Assembly (NCBI RefSeq): GCF_040427915.1
Contig: NZ_JBETXJ010000002.1
Location: 1,116,001-1,180,000 of the forward strand
Source: Gardnerella vaginalis
Lineage (GTDB): Bacteria; Actinomycetota; Actinomycetes; Actinomycetales; Bifidobacteriaceae
Reading direction: 5' to 3'
DNA: 64,000 nt
Made by a program: the position numbers and the translations under genes. Positions 1 through 10,736 of this stretch are shown piece after piece. How positions within the stretch are numbered: position 1 is the stretch's first letter; the number at the start of each line of letters is the position of its first letter. The notes beneath the pieces were generated by a model. The model did no database searches. It was given only the letters and a program-made list of their open reading frames with translations, and was not told the DNA's origin.

Positions 1-267
1 TTTTGCAAAAGCCTGATCTTTCTCAATTTTATTTTCATGATATTGACTTACCACTAAATCAATCTTTTTACGCCATTCTTGCTTATTGGCATTCATTGTA
101 TGGGCAGCATTTTTAACTTTTTGCTTAGAATCCACTTTAGTGTTTATTTTATAGATTGCAACATATAGAACTACGAAAGCAGCGCATGCGATTATTAGAC
201 TTAAGCCAATAAATGTAAATAGCATTGAATCATCGTTTAGAATTTTATTAACATCAAGAATACTCAT
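1..267 (-). CDS. Membrane protein of the MoxR/DUF58 operon (partial, 3' end outside window)
   Basis: The reading frame starts at an ATG at 267 and stays open to the window edge (89 codons). It starts 12 bases after the stop of the DUF58 gene, with a GGGGT-type ribosome site. The visible protein has a short polar N-terminus, one hydrophobic helix near residues 16-36 (FTFIGLSLIIACAAFVVLYV), then a basic, soluble segment. In actinobacterial MoxR operons this slot is usually held by a small single-pass membrane protein upstream of VWA-domain proteins; the role here is inferred from position only. I do not recognise a named domain in the visible part. Confidence 0.6.
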   Translation of the reverse strand, partial: MSILDVNKILNDDSMLFTFIGLSLIIACAAFVVLYVAIYKINTKVDSKQKVKNAAHTMNANKQEWRKKIDLVVSQYHENKIEKDQAFAK

Positions 268-279
268 CGACTTACCCCA

Positions 280-1314
280 CTAGCTCAAGCGTAAATCTTT
301 ATTGCTTTTAGCGCCAGAAAACATACTCTGTAATGTAGCTTTCGATATAAATTTCGTCGAAGAATGGAATATTTGTTCACTAGAAGAACCGCGTATAAGC
401 GACGACCCTGTATTATTTAGAATTTCGTGCAATGCGTTATTGACAAAAGCTCTATGTGTATTAACTTCTTTAGCGCAAGAATCATCTTTTAAGAATGCTG
501 GGATCTCTCGCATTGTTGTACCGTCAATTATTGGCGTGAGTTTATATGAATTAAATGGATTAATTGGACATATTGTTACCACTATCAGTGAGTGGAGTCT
601 TGAAATTTTTTGCAAATCATCAAAATGTTTTGACGAAATTGCATATTCATCCGTAATAATTACTATTAATCCGCGTGATTGATTAATTGAATTAGCAAAA
701 TTTATGATCGTATTTGTATCTCTAAGTTTTTTACGTGTTTTATATATATTTTTATCCAGATTACGTTCAAAATCAGGAAGATTCCTAGATGAAGGAATCT
801 TTATAATATCGTTACCGTCAAATAAAACGCAGTTTAATGAATCATTACGTTTTAGACTTAAAGACGCAAAGAAACACGCTGAATTAGAAGCAGCCTCGTA
901 CAAATACTCGTTAAGTCCATTATAAGAACATGAAGCATTCATGTTCGCGCTAGAATCTACAAGAATCCAAGTCTTAGAAGAACAGTTTCTTTCTCTAGAA
1001 GAAACCATTGGTTCACCAAGTCTAGCGCTAGCTTTCCAGTTCATCATTCTAGCTTCATCACCAGGCTGCCATGAGTGAATGTCAACTAAATCACCATTTC
1101 CAAAATTATGATTGGACGGATGCTCTCCTTCAAAAATGCCCAACGATTTTTTGGCTACAGGTAAATTCAGACGATTATCTAATTCTTCAATCTTTCGCCT
1201 AATCTTTTTAGCAGAATTTGAAACTAATAAGCTTCTTTTAGTATCTTGTAGCACAAAATCAGATTTTGTAAAAGACTTGAATATTCTTGTAAAAAACGTA
1301 TTTACAAAGATCAT
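280..1314 (-). CDS. DUF58 domain-containing protein
   Basis: The 344-residue protein carries the DUF58 signature: residues 74-95 read GDLVDIHSWQPGDEARMMNW, followed by the Ser-Arg-Glu stretch typical of the family. The later part has a VWA-like fold pattern (TWILVDSSANM, then GLIVIITDEY), suggesting a degenerate metal-ion adhesion site. DUF58 proteins work with MoxR AAA ATPases, probably in cell-envelope assembly or stress; the exact substrate is unknown. The start codon overlaps the moxR stop by four bases (ATGA), so the two are translationally coupled. Family assignment is solid, function is inferred from the family. Confidence 0.85.
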   Translation of the reverse strand: MIFVNTFFTRIFKSFTKSDFVLQDTKRSLLVSNSAKKIRRKIEELDNRLNLPVAKKSLGIFEGEHPSNHNFGNGDLVDIHSWQPGDEARMMNWKASARLGEPMVSSRERNCSSKTWILVDSSANMNASCSYNGLNEYLYEAASNSACFFASLSLKRNDSLNCVLFDGNDIIKIPSSRNLPDFERNLDKNIYKTRKKLRDTNTIINFANSINQSRGLIVIITDEYAISSKHFDDLQKISRLHSLIVVTICPINPFNSYKLTPIIDGTTMREIPAFLKDDSCAKEVNTHRAFVNNALHEILNNTGSSLIRGSSSEQIFHSSTKFISKATLQSMFSGAKSNKDLRLS

Positions 1315-2474
1315 GGTGCAGGAACCGTTTTCACTATTGCGTCAATAATCTGATCACTTGTAATAGAATCAGCTAAAGCTTCAAAAGTAAGAAGAATCCT
1401 GTGTCTAAGAACATCATGAGCAAACTTTTTAACGTCTTCCGGTATTACGTAATCTCTTCCAGAAAGCAAAGCTTGAGCTTGACCAATGCGGATCAAAGCA
1501 ATAGAAGCTCTAGGGCTTGCGCCCATTCTAACTAGAGAAGAAATAGTTTTAAGAGGGTGACTACCTTCTCCTCTAGAAGTTGCAACAATATCTACTGCAT
1601 ACTTCATAACTGCTTCCGAAACATGTACTCTGCGAGTTGCCGATCTTAAGAAAGTGACATCCTGAAGGCTAATCTTTTGATTATTTAAAGATTCTGGATT
1701 GAAAACGTCACTACCTCTATTGGTTAAAAGCTTCAGCATACTAACTTCTTCGTTGAAGGAAGGATACGACATAATTGCTTTAATCATAAAGCGATCCATT
1801 TGTGCTTCTGGAAGATTAAAAGTTCCTTCTTCTTCAATAGGGTTTTGTGTAGCGATAACCATAAAAGGCTGAGGAAGATTAATGCGTTCTCCACCAATAG
1901 TTGTGGCGCCTTCTGCCATTGCTTCAAGCATAGCGGATTGTGTTTTTGCGTTAGAACGATTAATTTCATCTAGAAGAATTACGTTAGCGTGAATAGGTCC
2001 AATTTGTGTTGTGAATCTTTGAGAAGCGAAGTCAAAAACTTGTGTTCCAACCAAATCTGCTGGCATTAAATCAGGAGTGCATTGCACTCTTTTGAAACTT
2101 CCAGACATTGCTGTAGCAAGAGTCTGAGCCGCTGTGGTTTTAGCCAATCCAGGAACGGACTCAATAAGAATATGTCCTCCAGCAGCAAGAGTTAAAATAA
2201 GTGATTCTCTGAGAGAATCCTGTCCAACAAGTGTTTGTGCAAACCTAGAACGAAGAATATCAGCGATCTGTTGAGCTCGTTTAATATCTTCATTAGAAAC
2301 ACCAGCAGATACTGGTTGATTTATAGAGTCAACAATTTGATTAGCTATTGTATTGCTGACCATTGTATTGTTAGGTGTAACTGCACGTGGTTGTGGAGGA
2401 AGATTAAATACGCCAGTATTAGCGTTATCGTTTTGTTTGCTTGGTTGTGGAGGGAATAATGCCATGCGTTTCAT
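1311..2474 (-). CDS. MoxR family AAA+ ATPase
   Basis: This 387-residue AAA+ ATPase has the MoxR Walker A variant ESVPGLAKT at residues 105-113, Walker B VILLDE at 165-170, and sensor regions including MVIATQNPIEEEGTFNLPEAQMDRF (around 205-230). A low-complexity Pro/Gln/Asn-rich segment of about 60 residues precedes the ATPase core and is longer than in many homologues; a second ATG three codons in could also start it. MoxR proteins act as chaperone-like remodelers of metalloenzymes or surface proteins together with DUF58 and VWA partners. It follows ung by about 50 bases on the same strand and overlaps the DUF58 gene, so the three are probably co-transcribed. Confidence 0.9.
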   Translation of the reverse strand: MKRMALFPPQPSKQNDNANTGVFNLPPQPRAVTPNNTMVSNTIANQIVDSINQPVSAGVSNEDIKRAQQIADILRSRFAQTLVGQDSLRESLILTLAAGGHILIESVPGLAKTTAAQTLATAMSGSFKRVQCTPDLMPADLVGTQVFDFASQRFTTQIGPIHANVILLDEINRSNAKTQSAMLEAMAEGATTIGGERINLPQPFMVIATQNPIEEEGTFNLPEAQMDRFMIKAIMSYPSFNEEVSMLKLLTNRGSDVFNPESLNNQKISLQDVTFLRSATRRVHVSEAVMKYAVDIVATSRGEGSHPLKTISSLVRMGASPRASIALIRIGQAQALLSGRDYVIPEDVKKFAHDVLRHRILLTFEALADSITSDQIIDAIVKTVPAP

Positions 2475-2526
2475 TCTAACTGATGTTTACTACTTTAGAT
2501 GATTTTACTACTTTAAATAATCTTTA

Positions 2527-3237
2527 CTATTCGCTAGGGAGAGTCCAATCTATTGGTGTTGATCCTAACGATATTAAAGCCTGGTTTGCTCTTGAAAATG
2601 GACGAGAACCAAAGAATCCTCTAGAGGCAGAAAGAGGACTTGGGTGAGGGGATTGAATAATGATTGCGTTTGTAAGAAGAGGAGCAAGACTTTGAGCATT
2701 TCTTCCCCACAAAATTGCAACCAGAGGAATATGCTTGCCGTTATTATCTACACGGTTATTCAATGCGGTAATAGCTGCATCGGTAATTTCTTCCCAGCCC
2801 TTTCCCTGATGACTATTAGGTCTACCTACTTCAACGCTAAGGCACCTGTTTAGTAGCATAACGCCTTTTTGAGTCCACGGTGTTAAGTCACCATTCTTTG
2901 GCATTGGTACATTTAAATCACTAACTAATTCTTTATAAATATTAATAAGACTTTTAGGTAATGGTTTAACGTTTGGAGCAACGCAGAAACTAAGTCCTAC
3001 AGGATGACCTGGAGTAGGATATGGGTCTTGACCAACAATAAGAACCTTTATTTCTTTAAAAGGTATTGTAAAAGCTCTGAGAATATTGTGACTTTCTGGC
3101 AGGAATCGCCTCCCGTTAGATAGTTCATCTCTTAAAAAGTCTCCCATTTTGTGAACTTGTGGTTCTACTGGTTCAAGAGCGTCTGCCCAATCTGGGTCTA
3201 TTAAATCGTGTAAAGACTTTCGCTGTTTAATCTCCAT
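2527..3237 (-). CDS. ung: Uracil-DNA glycosylase, family 1
   Basis: The enzyme removes uracil from DNA by cleaving the N-glycosidic bond. Motif A is [10 protein letters not shown] at residues 69-78, with the catalytic Asp at 71; motif B is [10 protein letters not shown] starting at His198. The Pro after GQDPY replaces the His of the E. coli enzyme, a variant known in actinobacteria. The open frame extends to 3330, but family alignment favours the ATG at 3237 ([12 protein letters not shown]), giving 236 residues, close to the usual 225-240. No convincing Shine-Dalgarno is seen before either start, so the start is the least certain part. It heads the moxR-DUF58 block. Confidence 0.9.
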   Translation of the reverse strand: MEIKQRKSLHDLIDPDWADALEPVEPQVHKMGDFLRDELSNGRRFLPESHNILRAFTIPFKEIKVLIVGQDPYPTPGHPVGLSFCVAPNVKPLPKSLINIYKELVSDLNVPMPKNGDLTPWTQKGVMLLNRCLSVEVGRPNSHQGKGWEEITDAAITALNNRVDNNGKHIPLVAILWGRNAQSLAPLLTNAIIIQSPHPSPLSASRGFFGSRPFSRANQALISLGSTPIDWTLPSE

Positions 3238-3383
3238 GGTTAATAACTTTAAAACATAAATGACAAATATGTGCAGCAAATAATAATAATTTTTTATATT
3301 TCCATTTATCTTATGTTTTGTGCGAGGCATTCGCTAGTATGTATTCCATACTGTTTTAATGATTTTTTGGAAGGGATACAATT

Positions 3384-4067
3384 ATGGCGAACAATAGCCA
3401 GAACGTGTCATTCACGACTGATGATTTCGATAATCCACCAGAAGGTCCTGTTGGAGTACATCGTGGAAATCGCGCGTGGTATGCTGTATTGTTCCCATAT
3501 GTTGTTGTGCTAGTTGTCGCTGTTGTGTTGGGTCTTCTGGCATGGGCGGTTATGTCTGGAGAAATCAACAATATTCGTATGCCTTGGAGTGCAAATAATT
3601 CAGCAATTTCCAAGTCTTCTAATGGCAATAAAAATGGCAAAATTGATGAGAGCAAGAGTAAATCTGACAAAGCTGATGGCGATGATTCAGACGAGGATAA
3701 GGATCCAGAAGAAACAGATAAGTCAGATAAAAAGCAAGATAAAGAAGATAAGAATTCTTCTAAAGACTCTAATGCTAACAATGACTCTTCGACAGCAGAT
3801 ATTAACAAGGCAGTTCAAGTAAAAGTTGTTAATGCAACTAAAATTCAGGGTCATGCAGCTCAAGAAGCTGAAAAGCTTAAGCAAGCTGGTTATGCAAATG
3901 TAGAAGCTGCAAATCCTAAAGGTAATGTTCCTTCGGATTCTGTTGTTTGGTACAAGGGAGATGAAAATCGTGCTGCTGCACAAGATGTTGCTAAAACTTT
4001 GGGTATTAGCAATGTTGAGGCAACTAGTGAAATAACTACCACAATAGTTGTTGTTTTGTGCAAGTAA
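3384..4067 (+). CDS. LytR C-terminal domain protein, membrane-anchored
   Basis: The 227-residue protein has a cytosolic N-terminus of about 30 residues, one transmembrane helix around residues 33-54 (VLFPYVVVLVVAVVLGLLAW), a long Asp/Ser/Lys-rich linker (about 75-135), and a C-terminal LytR_C domain (VQVKVVNATKIQGHAAQEAE onward) with the alternating sheet/helix pattern of that family. LytR_C domains are found on extracellular proteins linked to cell-wall polymer metabolism; no LytR catalytic domain is present. The gene sits upstream of groEL on the same strand but is separated by about 270 bases containing the CIRCE element, so it is probably independent. AAGGGA precedes the ATG. Confidence 0.8.
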   Translation: MANNSQNVSFTTDDFDNPPEGPVGVHRGNRAWYAVLFPYVVVLVVAVVLGLLAWAVMSGEINNIRMPWSANNSAISKSSNGNKNGKIDESKSKSDKADGDDSDEDKDPEETDKSDKKQDKEDKNSSKDSNANNDSSTADINKAVQVKVVNATKIQGHAAQEAEKLKQAGYANVEAANPKGNVPSDSVVWYKGDENRAAAQDVAKTLGISNVEATSEITTTIVVVLCK

Positions 4068-4208
4068 ATTACGATTTACTCATTTTGCAATAAATTTCAA
4101 TAATAAATAATTTCTTAAATAGTCGAGTAGAAAGTTATCTAGAGTGGCTTTTTGCTTGGCTATTTTTGATTTTGCTTATAGATTTTTTCTATATATTTTT
4201 GAATATAG

Positions 4209-4251
4209 TTGGCACTCGGGCACTTAGAGTGCTAATCTTCATTTAGCACTC
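4209..4251 (+). promoter_or_regulatory. CIRCE (HrcA) operator of groEL with an additional half-site
   Basis: TTGGCACTC (4209-4217), nine bases, then GAGTGCTAA (4227-4235) match the CIRCE consensus TTAGCACTC-N9-GAGTGCTAA with one mismatch. A further perfect half-site TTAGCACTC lies at 4243-4251, seven bases beyond, forming an outward-facing inverted repeat with the middle half. HrcA, the known CIRCE repressor, would therefore control groEL by heat shock. About 90 bases separate the operator from the groEL start. Confidence 0.9.
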
Positions 4252-4268
4252 TAATGTTGCAGGTTTAA

Positions 4269-5966
<1,698 letters not shown>

Positions 5967-6010
5967 ATAAAAGTTAGACGTATTGCTTAGCTTTTAGCTA
6001 GTTGTTATAT

Positions 6011-6057
6011 GTGAGCGGTGAGTTGTTTTAAAATACAAGTCATCGCTCACGTTTTTT
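6011..6057 (+). terminator. Rho-independent terminator of groEL
   Basis: GTGAGCGGTGA pairs with TCATCGCTCAC (11 pairs with one G-U) around a 19-base loop, followed directly by GTTTTTTATT. It lies 45 bases after the groEL stop and before the convergent WXG100 gene. Confidence 0.9.
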
Positions 6058-6084
6058 ATTTATTCTTCTGTTTAATTATTTTGT

Positions 6085-6378
6085 TTATCCCATTGCAAAC
6101 AGAGATGTAGCTTGCGCTTCTGTATCCATGTAAATGTTAGAAGCATTTTGCATAGCGAGTTGAATGGATTGCAATGATTGTTCCATTTGTTGGTGTGCTG
6201 CACGCCATTGACCAGCTGTTGATGCAAATTGTGTAGCTGCAGGACCAGTCCATACGCTTTGCAATTGCTGAAGATTTGCGTACATTCCATTTGTGGCGTC
6301 TCGAATCGCATTAATCGAAGATGCAACTGCTGCAGCAGATTGCTGAATTTGTTCTGAATCAACTCTAAATTGTGTCAT
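6085..6378 (-). CDS. WXG100 family (ESAT-6-like) secreted protein
   Basis: The 97-residue protein is all-helical with the diagnostic Trp43-Thr-Gly turn in a helix-turn-helix hairpin, the normal length for WXG100 proteins. GAGGAGAAAAA precedes the ATG at a good distance. WXG100 proteins are exported as dimers by ESX/type VII systems; in bifidobacteria the gene is commonly found without a neighbouring secretion ATPase, and none is seen here. The last residues (TEAQATSLFAMG) are not a clear YxxxD/E export signal. Substrate role and partner are unknown. Confidence 0.85.
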   Translation of the reverse strand: MTQFRVDSEQIQQSAAAVASSINAIRDATNGMYANLQQLQSVWTGPAATQFASTAGQWRAAHQQMEQSLQSIQLAMQNASNIYMDTEAQATSLFAMG

Positions 6379-6567
6379 TTTTTCTCCTCATTTAGTGTGG
6401 TTAATAATTTTCTTATAGTTATTCATTTAGTTTTTGCCGTGCAAACTTATCTTTTGTATAAATTAATTTGTATAAATCAAATTTATAAATTTTTAATTTT
6501 TGTTTTGCATAAATCGCTTTATTTTGCGCTTGTTTCTTGTAATCTAAAAACACGGTATTATGAATAT

Positions 6568-7302
6568 ATGCCGTCTAGAAAGTTTGTAAAAGATTTTTTT
6601 ATCAATGTGGTTAAAGGCTTATCTGCTTTTGTAATTATTGTGTTTTTTAGCGAAAGTGTTTTGTTTCCAACAACAGCTTTTGCTAATGATGGATTATCAA
6701 AAGCTGATTCTCAGAATAAAAGCACTAAAAATTTGGGTATTGTTGCAACGGATTCTATTACGGATACAGAAAATCTTCTTGGAGATTCTGTTACAAAAGT
6801 TTCAGATATGATTTCGACAACCAAAAAACAAACAGGCGTATCGGTTAAATTACTTTATTTATCCAATTTTACTGGAAATAAAAATCCGTCAAAATGGGCT
6901 AGTGATTTACTTACAAGCACTAATCCAGATCGTAATACTGTTCTTCTTGCTGTTGCTACTCATGATGGAAAGCTTGTAGTGGCAGTTTCATCTAATTCTG
7001 ATGAATGGCTTAAAAGAAAAACAACCGTGGATTTGCTTTCTGATGCGGCGTATCGTCCTCTTATTAGTTCTCAAGGTGCTGATTGGTCTCAATCTGCAAT
7101 CATGCTCATGAAGCAGATTGTTCGGTCTAAGAAAACTTCTGTAACTTCCAGAACAAGTGTAGTTTCAACGATTGTTATGGTTGTTATTGTTGTTGCTTTG
7201 TTTGTTCTTGTGGCACTTATTCTGTGGAGAAGAAACTATATTCTAAAACAAGTATCACTAGGGTTGAGAAGAGCTAAAAGACGCCATGCAGCGCGTAAAT
7301 AA
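6568..7302 (+). CDS. TPM-like membrane protein with signal peptide
   Basis: The 244-residue protein begins MPSRKFVKDF; the open frame extends upstream to 6370, but that part is hydrophobic and looks like AT-rich read-through. An N-terminal signal or anchor segment (about 12-34) is followed by an extracytoplasmic domain with TPM-type features (residues about 50-190: a helix, then VSVKLLYLSNF, then NTVLLAVATHDGKLVVAVS), a transmembrane helix (about 197-222) and a basic tail. TPM domains occur in phosphatase-like and photosystem-repair proteins; bifidobacterial copies have no proven role. The gene precedes the two-component system, and the 11-bp repeats start just after its stop. Confidence 0.65.
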   Translation: MPSRKFVKDFFINVVKGLSAFVIIVFFSESVLFPTTAFANDGLSKADSQNKSTKNLGIVATDSITDTENLLGDSVTKVSDMISTTKKQTGVSVKLLYLSNFTGNKNPSKWASDLLTSTNPDRNTVLLAVATHDGKLVVAVSSNSDEWLKRKTTVDLLSDAAYRPLISSQGADWSQSAIMLMKQIVRSKKTSVTSRTSVVSTIVMVVIVVALFVLVALILWRRNYILKQVSLGLRRAKRRHAARK

Positions 7303-7313
7303 ATCGATTTTTT

Positions 7314-7341
7314 TCAGGAAACACTCAGGAAACATTCAGTT
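7314..7341 (+). promoter_or_regulatory. Phased 11-bp direct repeats, probable OmpR-family response-regulator site
   Basis: TCAGGAAACAC (7314-7324), TCAGGAAACAT (7325-7335) and TCAGTT (7336-7341) repeat with exact 11-base spacing, one DNA turn. Direct repeats at this spacing are the usual binding pattern of OmpR/PhoP-type regulators, which bind head to tail. TATAAG at 7343-7348 could be the -10 box. The site lies directly upstream of the response regulator and so suggests autoregulation. This is inference from the pattern. Confidence 0.65.
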
Positions 7342-7362
7342 TTATAAGTGATGCTAATCAGT

Positions 7363-8103
7363 ATGGGTAAGAATGTAGAAGCATCTATTGTTGTGGTCGA
7401 TGACGAACCTTCAATTCGTGAGCTTTTGGTAGCATCGCTACACTTTGCAGGATTTGATGTAGAAACAGCAGCTTCTGGTTCAGAAGCTATTGATGTTATT
7501 GAGCGTGTAAATCCAGATCTTATTGTTATGGACGTTATGCTCCCAGATATAGACGGATTTACGGTTACAAGGCGAATTCGACAGAATGGTGTTGCTGTTC
7601 CTGTGTTGTTCCTTACTGCTAGAGACGACACTCAGGATAAGATTATGGGTCTTACTGTTGGTGGCGACGATTATGTTACAAAGCCTTTTAGTCTAGAAGA
7701 AGTGGTTGCGAGAATTCGTGCAATATTGCGTAGAACTCAAGATCCAGATGAAGATACGCCTGTTGTGCGCGTTGCTGATTTGGAAATTAATGAGGATTCG
7801 CATGATGTCTCCAGATCTGGTGTTCCAATTGAATTAAGTCCTACGGAGTATAAGTTACTTCATTATTTGATGGACAATGAAGGAAGAGTATTGTCTAAGA
7901 GTCAGATTCTCAATCATGTTTGGCAATATGATTGGGGTGGAGACGCAGCAATTGTAGAATCCTATATTTCTTATCTTCGTAAAAAGATTGATGGTATTGA
8001 AATTAAAAATGAGGATGGAAGCTTAAAGAAGGTTGTTCCTCTTATTGAAACGAAGCGTGGTATTGGCTATATGATTCGCGTTCCGAAAGCAGGTCAAGCC
8101 TGA
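7363..8103 (+). CDS. OmpR-family response regulator
   Basis: This DNA-binding response regulator has a receiver domain (VVVDDEPSIRELL, phospho-acceptor Asp57 in VMDVMLPD, Lys in VTKPF) and an OmpR/PhoB winged helix (LSPTEYKLLHYLMDNEGRVL, then VESYISYLRKKID). It pairs with the histidine kinase two bases downstream. Three in-frame starts are possible (GTG 7348, ATG 7351, ATG 7363). I chose 7363 because a plausible -10 box overlaps the upstream starts; none has a clear Shine-Dalgarno, so the mRNA may be nearly leaderless. The domain layout resembles actinobacterial TcrA/MprA regulators. The signal sensed is unknown. Confidence 0.9.
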   Translation: MGKNVEASIVVVDDEPSIRELLVASLHFAGFDVETAASGSEAIDVIERVNPDLIVMDVMLPDIDGFTVTRRIRQNGVAVPVLFLTARDDTQDKIMGLTVGGDDYVTKPFSLEEVVARIRAILRRTQDPDEDTPVVRVADLEINEDSHDVSRSGVPIELSPTEYKLLHYLMDNEGRVLSKSQILNHVWQYDWGGDAAIVESYISYLRKKIDGIEIKNEDGSLKKVVPLIETKRGIGYMIRVPKAGQA

Positions 8104-8105
8104 TT

Positions 8106-10139
8106 ATGCGTGAGAGCAAATCTGTGGATGGTTCGCTTTACAATAATGGTTCCAAAACATCTGGTTCTGATAACAGCGGATTAAATCAGTCCGAAGTTAG
8201 TGCTGATCGAAATGTTAAAGCCGAATTAGTGACTTATTCTGGTGATAATCCTAAAAAAACCAAGAATAAATCTAAGTCCAAATGGTTGCGGAGGCATATT
8301 GATGCTATACCGTTGAGTACTCGTTTGGTGGCGTGTACGTTAGTTGTTCTTACAATTGCTGCATTTTGTATTTCTCTTTCTATTAGGCAATTAGTTGGCA
8401 GTTATCTGTTGGATAAAACCGATGCTCAGCTTACAGATCAGGCTCAGCTTATTTACGACAATATAGATTTGCTTCGTAGTAAGGATTCTGGAGAACAAGC
8501 TGCAGGTCCTAATGATTATTTCTTGCAGATTAGAGACACTAATAACAATATTATTACTACACCTTTGATTCCAAAACTTAAAGGTGATGTTGTTTCTATG
8601 CCGACTCTTCCAGAAGATGGCGAAATTAATAATGTTGTTGTAAGACGTAGGCCTTTTACTGCTCCAGCGCGAGTACATGGAGATGTAAAAAGCATTGATG
8701 AAACAACTGCAAAAGCTGCGGAATCTCCTTGGCGAGTTCTTGTTCTTACATGGGGTCAGCGAAGCGGATATAATTCCGAAATGCATGTTAGAGGGTATGT
8801 TTATATAGCTCTTTCTTTAAGTGACCAATTAGATACTGTTAATACGCTTACACGCTATTGTGTGATGGTTAGTATAACAGTTATTCTTCTTGGTGCTGTT
8901 TTAGCTGCTCTTATTATTCAATCTACTCTTGTTCCACTAAAGAGAATCGAAAAAACTGCGTCGAAGATTGCTTCTGGAGATTTAAGTAGGCGAGTGCCTT
9001 CCGCCCCAGAAAATACGGAGGTTGGATCTTTAGCTGCTTCGTTAAACTCTATGCTTTCTAAGATTGAACAAGGATTTAACGACCAGGAAGCAATGACTGA
9101 GAAAATGAAACAATTTGTTTCTGATGCAAGTCATGAACTCCGTACTCCATTAGCTGCTATTCATGGATACGCTGAATTGTATTACATGTGGAGGGGTGTG
9201 CCTGGTCAGCAAGAAAAAGCTGATGATTCTATTGCTCATATTAAGGCTTCTAGTGAAAGAATGACGGAACTTGTGGAAGATTTGCTTTCACTGGCGCGAT
9301 TTGACGAGGGTAGAGGAATAAATGTTTCTCAGACAGTTAAAGTAACTCCTATTCTTTCTGATGCGGCAAATGATTTGAGAGCGTTAGATCCAGTTCGAGT
9401 TATTCAGCAAGGCACTTTGCATTTAGCTGATGACTGGAAGTTGATGAATTGCTCTAAGCCAACAAATTGCAGTCTTGATAGAAAGTTTATTTTTACTCCA
9501 GGTGAGTTACCTAAAGTCACTTTAAAGGGTGACGGAGCTAGATTGCGACAAGTTCTTACAAATATTGTTGGAAACATTCATCGCTATACTCCGAGCGATT
9601 CTCCAGTGGAGATAGGTATGGGTGTTCTCAAGGCTTCTATTACTCCTGAGGCTCTTCAAAAAATGGGATCTGTATCTCGTTCATTGAAAGAGTTTTTGGA
9701 GGCTGCGGAAGTGAGCCAATCTACTGGAACAGGCAGCTCATTTGTGGTTATTCGCGTGGTAGATCATGGACCTGGCGTACCTGAAGAATCTTTATCTCAC
9801 ATATTTGAGCGATTCTATATTGCAGATCCATCTCGCGCTAGAGAAAAGGGTGGTACTGGCTTAGGTATGTCTATTGCTCAGTCTGTTGTTAAAGCTCATC
9901 GTGGTTTTATATGCGCTACTACGTCTTGTGCATCTAGGACCAGCAGCGATCAGCTTATTGATGATACAATGGCAGGGAGCGAATCATCTGAATCTAAGCC
10001 TCATGGTTTAACTCTTACGGTTGTGTTGCCGAATGTGATATTTGACGATGAGAATAATAAGAAGGTTAAGAATACAGATACTTCTAGCATGGTTACCGAT
10101 AATAATATTGTAAAAACCGATAATAGTTTAAATTATTAA
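8106..10139 (+). CDS. Two-component sensor histidine kinase
   Basis: The 677-residue kinase has a hydrophilic N-terminus of about 65 residues, a transmembrane helix around 75-100, an extracytoplasmic sensor domain of about 150 residues, a second helix around 252-276, HAMP, a HisKA domain with phospho-acceptor His343 in SHELRTP, and a HATPase_c domain (N box LRQVLTNIVGNIHRYTP, G1 VVDHGPGVPE, G2 GGTGLGMSIAQ). A Ser/Asp-rich tail of about 70 residues follows. The usual Asn of the N box is kept as NIVGN. It is in an operon with the response regulator. No U-rich terminator is seen directly after it. Confidence 0.92.
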   Translation: MRESKSVDGSLYNNGSKTSGSDNSGLNQSEVSADRNVKAELVTYSGDNPKKTKNKSKSKWLRRHIDAIPLSTRLVACTLVVLTIAAFCISLSIRQLVGSYLLDKTDAQLTDQAQLIYDNIDLLRSKDSGEQAAGPNDYFLQIRDTNNNIITTPLIPKLKGDVVSMPTLPEDGEINNVVVRRRPFTAPARVHGDVKSIDETTAKAAESPWRVLVLTWGQRSGYNSEMHVRGYVYIALSLSDQLDTVNTLTRYCVMVSITVILLGAVLAALIIQSTLVPLKRIEKTASKIASGDLSRRVPSAPENTEVGSLAASLNSMLSKIEQGFNDQEAMTEKMKQFVSDASHELRTPLAAIHGYAELYYMWRGVPGQQEKADDSIAHIKASSERMTELVEDLLSLARFDEGRGINVSQTVKVTPILSDAANDLRALDPVRVIQQGTLHLADDWKLMNCSKPTNCSLDRKFIFTPGELPKVTLKGDGARLRQVLTNIVGNIHRYTPSDSPVEIGMGVLKASITPEALQKMGSVSRSLKEFLEAAEVSQSTGTGSSFVVIRVVDHGPGVPEESLSHIFERFYIADPSRAREKGGTGLGMSIAQSVVKAHRGFICATTSCASRTSSDQLIDDTMAGSESSESKPHGLTLTVVLPNVIFDDENNKKVKNTDTSSMVTDNNIVKTDNSLNY

Positions 10140-10328
10140 TTATTTTATTTATAATTTTGCTTGTTTTGACATGTTTTTTCGGATAATTTATTGCTTGTGG
10201 TTTTTGTTTTAGATTGTTCTGGATTCATGCGCTACAATTGATAAAGCATGAGTCGAGTGAAGATTATGTGGATTATAGTAGAATATGATGATTCGCATAG
10301 AATTTAATGAATTCGAGTGAGGTGTGTT

Positions 10329-10718
10329 ATGCCCAACGGGCGTGTTCGTTGGTACGATTCTAAAAAGGGATATGGCTTTATCTGCGATGAGGATGGCAAA
10401 GATGTATTCTTGCCATCTTCGGCGCTGCCAGAATCAGTGAAAGAGCTGCGTAAAGGTACGCGTGTTGAATTCTCTGTTGTTGAAGGTCGTAAAGGGCCAC
10501 AGGCAATGGGTCTCACTGTTGTGGCATCTGCGCCTTCGCTAGTAAAAGCCACAAGACCAAAAGCTGAAGATATGGCTGCAATAGTAGAAGACCTTATTAA
10601 ACTTTTGGATTCTGCAGGCAATGGTTTACGACGTCGTCATTATCCGTCTACTGCGGAGAGTAAGAAACTTGCTCATTTGTTGCGTGCTGTAGCAGACAAT
10701 TTTGACGTGCAGGATTGA
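10329..10718 (+). CDS. Cold-shock domain protein with C-terminal extension
   Basis: The first 65 residues form a cold-shock domain: MPNGRVRWYDSKKGYGFI contains RNP1 (KGYGFI) and DVFLPSSAL stands at RNP2, where the classic protein has DVFVH. A further roughly 60-residue helical extension follows, as in the longer actinobacterial CspB type (about 127 residues). The role is single-strand nucleic-acid binding and RNA chaperoning. GAGTGAGG with six-base spacing supports the ATG at 10329 rather than the GTG at 10317. It lies 18 bases before the DUF3027 gene, the usual actinobacterial pairing. Confidence 0.88.
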   Translation: MPNGRVRWYDSKKGYGFICDEDGKDVFLPSSALPESVKELRKGTRVEFSVVEGRKGPQAMGLTVVASAPSLVKATRPKAEDMAAIVEDLIKLLDSAGNGLRRRHYPSTAESKKLAHLLRAVADNFDVQD

Positions 10719-10736
10719 TATTTAACAGGATTTTTT

